Positions 8,894 to 18,305 of a DNA stretch of 64,000 nucleotides are shown here, piece by piece. The notes beneath the pieces were generated by a model. It saw nothing but the letters and a program-made list of their open reading frames with translations. It did no database searches and was not told the origin of the DNA. Origin of the DNA: Planctomycetota bacterium (GTDB taxonomy: Bacteria; Planctomycetota; Planctomycetia; Planctomycetales; Planctomycetaceae); the NCBI GenBank assembly GCA_003671275.1, contig QWPB01000077.1, positions 1 to 64,000 of the forward strand, read 5' to 3'. Position numbers and translations under genes: made by a program. Numbering within the stretch: the stretch's first letter is position 1; every line of letters starts with the position of its first letter.

Positions 8894-11800
8894 TTATGGG
8901 AGGGTTCCCCATCCGAACAACTCAGGCAGCGTCCCCACGCCGTTGTAATCGTTCACGTCGACGAACGGGGCATCGTCCAGGATGAATCCGCTACCCGATC
9001 CAAACACATTGCCACCATCCAATCGCACACGGAAGGTGCTCTCGCCCACTCCGGGGAACAGGTAGGTCGGAGCGATCTGGGGTGCATTCGGATTCAGCAA
9101 GAGTCCTCCGGGGGCCACATCCCGGTCCGCCAGCCGCTGGGCGTTTCGCTGACGATCCTGAGCGGCAAATGGCCCGGCAGGCGTCTGAGCAATCGTTCGC
9201 GATTTGAAGACCGCTTCGTCGTTGGTGTAGGCCGCCCCGATGGTCGTCGCTTCCGTGGAGTCCGCGACGTTGTTGCCGTAGACCAGATCGAGCCGGGCCA
9301 GGGGGTCGGTGGCATAGGTTGCCAGGCTGAAGGTTGCCGCATTCCAGACTCCCACCGATGCCAGCGGGTCGGCGGTTGAGACGAACGACTGGAAGAACAC
9401 GTCCGAGCCCGAGTTGGCCTGGAAGATGTTGTCGTTCATCGCCGCTGTCACACCGGCTCGGGTGGCAGCAAAGCCACCGGCATCGGTGAAGTCTGCAGAT
9501 CCCCCGTCAGCGGTACCGACTCGCATCACGAATCCACCAGCGGCCAGCCCACTGGTCGTTCCGTTGGCGGTCAGCGTGTTGCGGTTCATCGCGAAGATCA
9601 GATCAGGCGTGGCGGTGACCAGGCCACCGTTCTCCATGGCGAGCGTCGATGCGGCCCGGACATTCTGATCGGCATCGGCGGTGTTGACGACATAGACGCC
9701 CTCTTCCGCGTTGGCGACGAGCGTGTTGTCCTCGAAGGTCACGTTGGCCGCACCGTTGCCTCGGTTAAAGATCGCGACGCCGCGTTCCACATTGCGGGAG
9801 AACTGCGAGTTGGAAACCACCGCTGTCAAACCAGACGCCGAATCGTTGGTGAGCAGCAGGCCGTCCTGCCTATTCTGATTGACGACATTGTTGGTCAGGG
9901 TGACGTTGTTGACCCCCGACAGGCTGCGAACATTCAGGCCGCTGTTGGTGTTGTCCGTGATGGTCGCGTTGGTCACCGACAGGGTGTTACCTGTCATGTC
10001 CAGCTGGACACCGTCCCCGCCGTTCCCGGAGATTTCAGCCTGATCGATCGTCAGGGCCCCATTCAGACCACCCTGGAACAGCACACCATCCGCTTCGTTG
10101 TCGTTGATCTGGACGTTGTCCATATCCACGACCCCGGTGGAGCGAATCAGCACGCCTTCCTGGCCGTTCTCGCTGATGATCGTATCCGGGACAACTCCCG
10201 TGGCATCACCGATTTGAATCGTGTGATTCGGCGAGTTGATATCGATGCCGCCCGCGTTGTTGCCGCGAATCGTACTGGCCAGCCAGGTTCCCGAGAATGT
10301 TGCGGTGTCGGTCGGCAGCACGATGCTCGACGAGACCAGAATACCAGTCCCCTGGTTGTCGGTGACGGTATTGCCGGACAGGATCGTCGTCATGTCGGCG
10401 TCCGCCTGGACCAGGAACGAGATTCCGTTCCCGTTATTGCCATCGATGACGTTGCTATTCAGAGTGTACTCATCGATCAGGTCACCCACGCGGGCGGCCA
10501 GATCGATGCCGTCACCGGCGTTGCCCGAGATCGAGTTGGCCTCGATCAGCACATTATCCAGCACGGCCAGAGCCCGGCGTTCGATGTTCAGGCCGTCTCC
10601 CCCGTTGTTGTCGAGGGTCATGTTCTGGATCGTCGGATTCGTCAGCTGGCTGAAGATATCCGCAATGATCACCACACCGTGGCTGGCGTTGCCGCTGGCT
10701 CCGGAGGTTCCAGCCAGTGGGTCGCCAATCACCAGATTCGGAAGGATGGCATTGTCATCCAGGTGGACGGAGAGGCCTTCCCCATTCAAATTGGCGTCGG
10801 CCCCGTTGCGAGTGTTGTTGAACTCCGAGTCGAGGACGGTCAGCTGCCCCTGAGTGTTGGCATTCATGGTCAGTGCCAGACCCGCGTCCACGTTGGCGTT
10901 GAAGGTGTTGTGGCCGGTAGCTCCCATGGTGAGCGAGATCTGTGCATTGTCCGTCGCATCGACCCGCAGGCCCACGCTGGCGTTGTTGCTGATCGTGCTG
11001 CCGGAGAAGTCATCGATCGTCGCACTGATGTTCTCGGAGAGGGCCAGGTTGATCCCTTCCGCACCGTTATTGCTGACCGTGTTTCCGACGAAGGAGGCCT
11101 CGAAGCTGGCACCTGCATCGTCATTCAGTTGAATGTCGATCCCGCGTCCACCGGCATGGTTCGTGATCAGGTTGTCCACGAAGTTCACACCGAAGGAGTT
11201 GCCGTTGGTGTCCGGCAGGACTAGGCTGACACCAGTGCTTCCGTTCCCGCTGATATTGTTGGAGCTGACGCTGATTCGATCAGCGAGAGCGGGCAGCGTA
11301 CTGTTCTGGATCAGCAGATTCAGTCCGGTGTCCCCGTTGTTGTTGACCAGGTTGTTGTCAACCGCCATCAGCCCGATGCTGGACCCGCTGGCTGCCAAGA
11401 TCCGGATCCCATCCAGACCGTTGGAGGAGATTCCATTAACCCCCAGACCCAGGGTCTGTTCGTTGTCGGCAATCCACAGGCTGCCGATGGCTGTGTTTTC
11501 AGCATCCAGGTTCACCCCGTTGCCGGAGTTGTTGCTGATCGCGTTGTTCTGCAACTGGATCAGGTTGGTGACCGTCGTGTCTGTCAGATCGAGCAGCAGG
11601 CCATCTCCACCGCTGTTGCTGCCGATGGCGGTATCAGTGACCGACACGTTTCCGACCATTGATCCATTGGACACCAGTGAGTAGCCCGCTCCGGTGTTCC
11701 CCGTGATCTGCGAATTGGCAACGGTGACTTCGGCCAGACCGGTGATGTTGTTCAGGACGACATCCACTCCTGTTCCGGCATTGTTCGAGACCACGTTGTC

Positions 11801-14800
11801 CGACAGCACGATCTGATCTGCGACCATCGGTCCGAACGTCGTGTTGTTCAGCAACACTGACAGCCCGGCTCCCCCGGTGTTTCCGCTGATCGTATTGAAC
11901 GAGGCCACCACATCGTTGAGGTCGGTGTCCAGCACATCCACCACAATACCGCGTCCGGTGTTGTTGGACACGGTGTTGTTGCTGGCGACGACATCCGTCG
12001 TGATGTTCAGATCCAGCAAACTGACCGCCAGCCCGTCACCGGCGTTGTTGGTGATGGTGTTGTTGCTGGCCAGAACACGATCGGCCACGTGGGTTCCGTC
12101 GGTGCTCTGCAGATTCACTCGCAGCCCGTCACCTCCGGTACTATTCTGAATGGTATTCCCTTCGGTGCTGAGGATGCCGAAGGATGTATCTACGGCGTCC
12201 ACCGCGACTCCCCAACCACCGTTGTCGGTGACAGTGTTGTTGTCCACCGAGATGTCAGGGGTTCCAAGCACCCCTTGAAGGGCGACGGTAATTGCATTTC
12301 CGGCATTATCGAAGACCGAGTTGCCGTCGACACTCAAGGATTCCACCGTCGTCAGGTCATTCAGACTGACGGCGATCCCGTCCGTTCCGTGGCCAGCCAC
12401 CGTGTTGTCATTGATCGAGCTTCCGGTTCGCAAAGTTGCGGTATCATTCAGAGACACGACAATTCCGCTGCCCGGAGTGGTGTTGGTCGAGCCCTGAACG
12501 AGTTGTACGTCGATGGCGTTGATGGCTTCCGCGAACTCAAAGTCTTGGACGGCATCCGTTGTGCCTGCCCCCACTTCCAGAATCGACCAGAAGTGGCTGG
12601 TATCGGAGGGGTCGACGACCGTCGAGCTGTAGTGGCCCCAGCGATTGCCGCCGTATTCACCCGTACCCGCAGTCATCAGAGTCGGGCTGCCGAACAGAAC
12701 CGAGCCCCCCTGAACCACGCCTGCCGTGGCGAATGCACTGGGGGCAGTGGTTGCGGAGGCCCCGTGGTAGCTGATGAGGACTTCACCAGCATCGTTCACG
12801 GCGACCGAGGGATAGAACAGGCTGAGAGCGGGGTCACTAATCGTCCCCTGGGAAATGATCGCGTTGGTGGATTCGTTGATGCGATACCAGCGAATCTCAT
12901 TCAAACCCGATCCACCGCGAGCGTGTTGAACCGCCCACAGCTCTCCGTTGGCTTCGACGGTACTTCCCCAGAACTGAATTCCGTTGAGTCCCAGGGTGGA
13001 ACCGCCCGGCAGATTCACGTTGGACGGGATCAGCATGTTCGCCACGGGAATGGCAGTCGGAGCTGCCAGGAAGGCCGCAGCCGTATCCCCGTTGACAATA
13101 TCCGTACGGAACAACTGATTGCCGAAGAACGAATCCACGCTCAGAATTGCGGTTTGTCCATCCGAAGGACCGGAATCGACAGCGGCCTGCAGGACACTTC
13201 CCACCGACAGCAACGACAGATTCTGCACACGGGTCATTCGGCTGACCGAAGGACTCAGCCCGAACAGGTCCGACTTGGGGATGGAGAAGACCGATGAGGA
13301 GTTTCCGAAGCCGACTTCCGATGTGCTGATGACGACGGTGTCGGCATCCATGCCCAGCGTGTCAAAGGTGCTGGTTCGCAGGCCGGTGGTGTCACCCACA
13401 AACTGCACGCTCTGCCATGTGCCTGTCGGGTCGGAAGTGTCAGACACAGCCAGGATGATCTGATTGCCCAGACCGTTGGTCAGAGTCGTGGCAATCCATC
13501 GGTTCGTCGTCGGATCGAACAGCAACCGTGAACTGGAAACGTTAGAAGCCCCCAGAATCGCTCCGGCGGTGCCACTCCAGAATTGTTCGTCCGAAACGTC
13601 GATCAGCAAGGCACCGGTCGTCTTGTCGTAGATCCGGAAGTTGTCGTTCATCAGTTCCACGATGTGGTCCGGACCGACGGCTGCAGCCACACTGGGGGGC
13701 TGGCCCACGAGCAGGGCGTCACTCGTTGGACTGATGACACTCTGGAGGATGACGGGGGTCACCGTGGCCAGGATGCCATCTCCATCGACCGTGTTGCGAT
13801 CGATGTGCAGTTCCGTGCTGGAAGTCCCGGAGAGGGCCACGTTCACGTTATCGACGCTGCTGCCAGCCATCGTGTTGTCGGTGATGTTGAGCGTGTGCGT
13901 TCCGCTGTCGCTCGTGATCTGCAGTCCCGTGCCGGTATTGTCGAGAATGCTGTTGTTGGTGACATCGAAGTTCCAGTCGCTGCCGTTGGTCAGGTTGAGC
14001 AACAGGCCGCCGACCGCATTCTGGCGAATCACATTGTTGTTGATGACACCCGCAGTCAGATCGCTGTTGTTGGCATCGATGTCGATTCCTGCTCCACCGT
14101 TATTTTCGATGGTCAGGTTCTCGATCCGCAGGGCATCCACCTGGGTGCCATCGACAATCTGATCCGACAGTTGAGTGTCGATCAGATCGATCTCGATTCC
14201 ATCGCCTCCGTTACCGGAGATCGATCCGCTCGTCGCGTGGGTGAGTTCCAGGGCGGCGTTGCTGACATTCTGCAGGAAGGCATTGATGCCATCGCCCAGA
14301 TTGCCGTCCACCGATGCGGCCAGCTGAACCGCGATTTGTTCCGCATCCACACCCGAGATGGTCAGGCCGTTGCCTTGGTTGCCATTAAGCGAACTCTCGC
14401 CAAACATCAGCAAGTTGCTGCGAGTTCCGGCGTCCAGACCCGTCAACTGAATTCCGTCGCCAACGTTGGTGGTGGCCGTGATATCGGTCAACGAGGCCAG
14501 CAACTCACCGCCAGAGACGGCATTGAATTGAAAGCCGTGCAGCGTGTTTCCATCTGAGGTGACCGTGTCGAAGTCAACATCCACCGTGCTGCCCGCACCG
14601 TTCGCGATCCCGCGAACACCACTGGAGGACGCTCCGATACCGTTCAGCCCCAGCGTGCTGTTGCTCCAAGTTCCGTTCACGTCGCCGCCGGTAATGGCGT
14701 CGAATGTCCAGCCATTACGCTGATTCCCGATAACGGTGGCCGAGTTCGCATTGATCGACAACTGGCCATTGGTGGCGGCCACGGACTCAATCCCGTGGGT

Positions 14801-17800
14801 TCCGTTGTCGCTGATACTGAGGTTGCTCAGATTGAGGTCCAGCTGTCCAGCCAGTTCCGCAACCAGCAGCACACCCGTGGCACCGGACTGATCGATGTTG
14901 ATGTCGCTGACGCTGACGGTGGCTTGCGATGCGGCGCCGGAGGACCGGACATCCAGCCCGTTTTCCCCGTTGTTCGACAGGTTGTTGCCAGCTCCGGTAA
15001 TCGTGGCAGCCACCGAGGCGCCGCCTGTCACGTCGATCTCAATGCCATCCCGAGCGTTGTTGGTGATCGGCGTTCCGACGACGTTCAGCACGCCCGTGGG
15101 ACCGGCTCCATCGACCGCCAGATTGACGCCATCGAGCCCGTTTCCAATGACTGTGGAAGTGTCCAGGTCGATCGACAGGCTGCCCAGCGGGCTGCTGGTC
15201 AGGCTGGCCAGGATGCCGTTGCCGTCGTTGTTCTCAATCAGGCTCTGATTGAAGGCGAGGTCAATTTCAGTGTTCGCACCGGTACCCGTGACACGAACTC
15301 CATCCCCGTCACCACCCGCCACGTTCGAGTTCGTCCAGCTGGCGAACAGTGACGCCCCGTTCGTGACGTTCGAGACGAAGCTTCCGTTGGCGGCCAGGAA
15401 GTTCTGATTGGTTCCCGTAAAGTCGATGATGGCTCGCGAATTCGCTCCATCGACCGTACCGATCGAGTTGTTCACGGGGTTGTTCGACAAGTTCCCGTTG
15501 GTGAAGCTCATCGTCAGGTCGCTGTCACCCGCCACGTTGTATTGCAGGCCGACGGCACCGTTGCTGTCCGAGAGCGTGTCTTCGAAGGTCAGGCGACCGA
15601 TTGAGTTGTCGGTCACACTGACATTCACGCCAATTCCGTTGTTGCCGATGCCACTCTGGCTGAAGGTGCCATCACGGAACACACCGACGAAGGTCGAACC
15701 GTTGTCCACAACCACATTCAAGCCGTTGCGACCACTGTTGGCGGCGGGGCTGCGGTCGAACACCAGGTCCGCCCGGGCTCCGTTGGTAACCGTTCCGTTG
15801 ACGCCATCCTGTCCCGAGTTGGAGTAGTCGGTGTCGGCCATGATTCCGGTGACGTGCGAACCGGCTCCATCGGCTTCGAATTCATACCCGTTGTCGCCAC
15901 TGTTGATCGCGTTGGTGGGGTCGACAAAGACCACCACATTGGCGCCCGCCAGAGCGGTGGAATCGACGGCGTCGTCGGCGTTTCCGACCAGATTGCTGTC
16001 GATGATTTCCAAACGGTAATCGGTGCCGGCTCCGATGCCGGTGATTTGCGCCCCGTCCACGGCGTTGCCGTTGGCTGTGAGGTTGTCGAATGTCGCCACT
16101 CCCACTGTGTCCGTGAGGTTCAGCGAAACCCCGCTCCCCCCCGTACTGTTGGAGAGCGTGGCGTTTGTCACGGCCAGATTCAGTGTTCCAATATTTCCAT
16201 TGGCTTCGAACAGATTTCCCGAGCCGGTGGCACTGATGTCGGTCATGCTGCCGGACAGGTTGCCATTGATCACATCGACCCGGAAGCCATCACCCACATT
16301 GGTCAGTGCCGCGTTCGCGATATTCACGCCCAGACTGGTGCTGGTGGATTCCAGCAGCACGCCCACATTGGTGTGATCAGATCCCTGGTAGTCAACCAGA
16401 TTCACGACACCGGGGGTGCTGGTGGAGGTCACCCGGGTTCCGATGGCTCCCCCCTGAGTGGTGACGCCGTCGATCAGCAGATCCAATCCACCCGAATTGG
16501 CCACATGAATGCCAACACCCGTGGGATTGGTGTTAATGAAGTTTGAATCGCGGACCGTCGAGTGGCCGCCTGCGGAAGCTACCAAACCGCTGCCCGAGGT
16601 CACGTCCACGCACTCAACGAGGAAGTTGTCCACACTCGCGCCGCCGATAGCAGCGCCGTTGCCACCGAACATTTCGAAACTGCGGACCGTGCTGTTGTCG
16701 TTCAGTGTCACGATCGGGCGAGACAGATCCCCCGCTTGCAGCATGGGCCGACCACCGCTGTTGGCGAAGAACGTATCCGGAATCGCGGACAAACCGAGAC
16801 GGTCGGTGTTGATGTAGTGCTGCTTACCTTCACCGAACAGATCCTGTCCCGGACGGAGATTGATATTCCCGACGGTGGAACCCACTCCTTGACGCACGAG
16901 AACATAGTCCGAGTCGACATCACTCGGCAAGACGTTGAATGGGTTTTCGATGGTGCCGTCACCACCAGCTCCCACCGTATTGTCGATCCAGCTGACCAGA
17001 ATCGGATTTCCATCCGCCGGATCATTGAGAGGTACCGCGTAGTCCCCTTCCCGATGAGCCAGTTGAACCTGCCATTGGCGACGAACCTGGTCGTAGCGGC
17101 GGCCAAAGGTGGAGGTGTCACCTCCGAATCGCGTGGGCAGCCGTCCGTCAAACTGAACATCGATCCCGACATTCAGGTTGGTTCCAAACATGTTGTCATC
17201 AGACACCTGGAAGCTCAGGTTCACGCCTTGTGTGATTTTGCCTTCCGCACGAGCCCGCACCCCCCAGGTCTTGTCGCCATCGAATTGCAGGTAGTAGAAG
17301 CCCGAGTACATCCGCAACCAGTTGACCACGGGGACCGGAATCCCGGCTTCGGCATCGAATCCGGCGAGGGCCTGCTGAAACAGAGCGGTTCCGAGCGTGG
17401 AATAATTGTGTCCCTGGAAGACAGGAGTGGTCCCGGGGTCGACGACATTCAGGAAGTTTTCTCGCTCTCCGAACGGCATGTAGCCGTTGGCCCGCAGATC
17501 AAGTGGTTGGCTCAGGTATTCCAGGCCGACTCCGCCCTGCTGGTAGCCATGTCCCTGCTGGGATTCGATCTGGTCGTACCATCCGTTCACCCCGTACAGG
17601 GCGTTGTCCATCAGGTAACGATAGCCGCCCCCGACGTTCATCCCGTACCGTTCCGAGTCGGTAATCAAACCGTGCGCCTCGGCAAAGAACTGGTCTGGAC
17701 CGTTCTCATAGAGGGTGTGCCGGATGCCGATTCGGGAGTACCCGTTGGGGGTCCCCACCGCTTTACCCGTCTGCTTGTTAAACAGCAGGTAGGTTCCGCC

Positions 17801-17944
17801 ACCGGAACCCAGAGTCATTGCACCGCTGAAGTCCTCCACCGAGGCATAGCCCGGAACGGAGGTCGCTTCCTGGGCTCGCACCCGAGCAGGGAACGCCATC
17901 CAGGCCAGTGACAGGGAGACCAGGCAGAAACGCTTCCAGTGCAT
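8894..17944 (-). CDS. Giant (~3,016 aa) surface protein: signal peptide, inverse-autotransporter-like beta-barrel, right-handed parallel beta-helix passenger
   Basis: ORF 8894..18037; likely start at 17944 (SD GGAG, then MHWKRFCLVSLSLAWMAFPARVRAQE signal peptide); barrel-like strands (GYSRIGIRHTLYENGPDQFFAEAHGLI...GVGLEYLSQPLDLRANGYMPFGERENF); then dozens of NNTVSNNxGxGVxVxLxxT rungs. Confidence 0.85.
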   Translation of the reverse strand: MHWKRFCLVSLSLAWMAFPARVRAQEATSVPGYASVEDFSGAMTLGSGGGTYLLFNKQTGKAVGTPNGYSRIGIRHTLYENGPDQFFAEAHGLITDSERYGMNVGGGYRYLMDNALYGVNGWYDQIESQQGHGYQQGGVGLEYLSQPLDLRANGYMPFGERENFLNVVDPGTTPVFQGHNYSTLGTALFQQALAGFDAEAGIPVPVVNWLRMYSGFYYLQFDGDKTWGVRARAEGKITQGVNLSFQVSDDNMFGTNLNVGIDVQFDGRLPTRFGGDTSTFGRRYDQVRRQWQVQLAHREGDYAVPLNDPADGNPILVSWIDNTVGAGGDGTIENPFNVLPSDVDSDYVLVRQGVGSTVGNINLRPGQDLFGEGKQHYINTDRLGLSAIPDTFFANSGGRPMLQAGDLSRPIVTLNDNSTVRSFEMFGGNGAAIGGASVDNFLVECVDVTSGSGLVASAGGHSTVRDSNFINTNPTGVGIHVANSGGLDLLIDGVTTQGGAIGTRVTSTSTPGVVNLVDYQGSDHTNVGVLLESTSTSLGVNIANAALTNVGDGFRVDVINGNLSGSMTDISATGSGNLFEANGNIGTLNLAVTNATLSNSTGGSGVSLNLTDTVGVATFDNLTANGNAVDGAQITGIGAGTDYRLEIIDSNLVGNADDAVDSTALAGANVVVFVDPTNAINSGDNGYEFEADGAGSHVTGIMADTDYSNSGQDGVNGTVTNGARADLVFDRSPAANSGRNGLNVVVDNGSTFVGVFRDGTFSQSGIGNNGIGVNVSVTDNSIGRLTFEDTLSDSNGAVGLQYNVAGDSDLTMSFTNGNLSNNPVNNSIGTVDGANSRAIIDFTGTNQNFLAANGSFVSNVTNGASLFASWTNSNVAGGDGDGVRVTGTGANTEIDLAFNQSLIENNDGNGILASLTSSPLGSLSIDLDTSTVIGNGLDGVNLAVDGAGPTGVLNVVGTPITNNARDGIEIDVTGGASVAATITGAGNNLSNNGENGLDVRSSGAASQATVSVSDINIDQSGATGVLLVAELAGQLDLNLSNLSISDNGTHGIESVAATNGQLSINANSATVIGNQRNGWTFDAITGGDVNGTWSNSTLGLNGIGASSSGVRGIANGAGSTVDVDFDTVTSDGNTLHGFQFNAVSGGELLASLTDITATTNVGDGIQLTGLDAGTRSNLLMFGESSLNGNQGNGLTISGVDAEQIAVQLAASVDGNLGDGINAFLQNVSNAALELTHATSGSISGNGGDGIEIDLIDTQLSDQIVDGTQVDALRIENLTIENNGGAGIDIDANNSDLTAGVINNNVIRQNAVGGLLLNLTNGSDWNFDVTNNSILDNTGTGLQITSDSGTHTLNITDNTMAGSSVDNVNVALSGTSSTELHIDRNTVDGDGILATVTPVILQSVISPTSDALLVGQPPSVAAAVGPDHIVELMNDNFRIYDKTTGALLIDVSDEQFWSGTAGAILGASNVSSSRLLFDPTTNRWIATTLTNGLGNQIILAVSDTSDPTGTWQSVQFVGDTTGLRTSTFDTLGMDADTVVISTSEVGFGNSSSVFSIPKSDLFGLSPSVSRMTRVQNLSLLSVGSVLQAAVDSGPSDGQTAILSVDSFFGNQLFRTDIVNGDTAAAFLAAPTAIPVANMLIPSNVNLPGGSTLGLNGIQFWGSTVEANGELWAVQHARGGSGLNEIRWYRINESTNAIISQGTISDPALSLFYPSVAVNDAGEVLISYHGASATTAPSAFATAGVVQGGSVLFGSPTLMTAGTGEYGGNRWGHYSSTVVDPSDTSHFWSILEVGAGTTDAVQDFEFAEAINAIDVQLVQGSTNTTPGSGIVVSLNDTATLRTGSSINDNTVAGHGTDGIAVSLNDLTTVESLSVDGNSVFDNAGNAITVALQGVLGTPDISVDNNTVTDNGGWGVAVDAVDTSFGILSTEGNTIQNSTGGDGLRVNLQSTDGTHVADRVLASNNTITNNAGDGLAVSLLDLNITTDVVASNNTVSNNTGRGIVVDVLDTDLNDVVASFNTISGNTGGAGLSVLLNNTTFGPMVADQIVLSDNVVSNNAGTGVDVVLNNITGLAEVTVANSQITGNTGAGYSLVSNGSMVGNVSVTDTAIGSNSGGDGLLLDLTDTTVTNLIQLQNNAISNNSGNGVNLDAENTAIGSLWIADNEQTLGLGVNGISSNGLDGIRILAASGSSIGLMAVDNNLVNNNGDTGLNLLIQNSTLPALADRISVSSNNISGNGSTGVSLVLPDTNGNSFGVNFVDNLITNHAGGRGIDIQLNDDAGASFEASFVGNTVSNNGAEGINLALSENISATIDDFSGSTISNNASVGLRVDATDNAQISLTMGATGHNTFNANVDAGLALTMNANTQGQLTVLDSEFNNTRNGADANLNGEGLSVHLDDNAILPNLVIGDPLAGTSGASGNASHGVVIIADIFSQLTNPTIQNMTLDNNGGDGLNIERRALAVLDNVLIEANSISGNAGDGIDLAARVGDLIDEYTLNSNVIDGNNGNGISFLVQADADMTTILSGNTVTDNQGTGILVSSSIVLPTDTATFSGTWLASTIRGNNAGGIDINSPNHTIQIGDATGVVPDTIISENGQEGVLIRSTGVVDMDNVQINDNEADGVLFQGGLNGALTIDQAEISGNGGDGVQLDMTGNTLSVTNATITDNTNSGLNVRSLSGVNNVTLTNNVVNQNRQDGLLLTNDSASGLTAVVSNSQFSRNVERGVAIFNRGNGAANVTFEDNTLVANAEEGVYVVNTADADQNVRAASTLAMENGGLVTATPDLIFAMNRNTLTANGTTSGLAAGGFVMRVGTADGGSADFTDAGGFAATRAGVTAAMNDNIFQANSGSDVFFQSFVSTADPLASVGVWNAATFSLATYATDPLARLDLVYGNNVADSTEATTIGAAYTNDEAVFKSRTIAQTPAGPFAAQDRQRNAQRLADRDVAPGGLLLNPNAPQIAPTYLFPGVGESTFRVRLDGGNVFGSGSGFILDDAPFVDVNDYNGVGTLPELFGWGTLP

Positions 17945-18305
17945 GAGCTTCTCCAACAGCTGCGGGGCACGTCCCCGTTGGCCGGGTGGCGATCCAAATC
18001 CCGAGGGTCCTCCGACCGCGATTCCACCGATCTGCACCGGGTGAATCGCCGGGGAGCGGCAGCTTGTGCCGAAAAACTCCCCTCGCGGGAGATCAACCGA
18101 GTCTGCGGGCGCAAGTCGCGCGGTACAGACTCCGGTCCATCATCCTTCTTTTCGACGTATGCCGTTTGGTTGGTTGAGTCAAACTATGCGGGTTGTGATG
18201 TTTGTAGTCATTTTTCCGAGGATACTGTTGCCGCGCAGGCACTCTCTGACGGCATAAATTGCCGTTGGATGCGGATACGTTGACGGCCAGTTCTGTCGTC
18301 GTTCA

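Noticed and set aside
10214-17911. Long plus-strand ORFs (336, 402, 324, 449 aa) opposite the giant surface gene
   Set aside because: Antisense shadow ORFs: low-complexity H/Q/V/D/R-rich translations with no recognisable domain, and they mirror the repeat periodicity of the true minus-strand gene
8894-17944. Direct repeats considered as a CRISPR-like array
   Set aside because: Repeats are protein-level beta-helix rungs in an open reading frame, not constant-length nucleotide repeats with unique spacers
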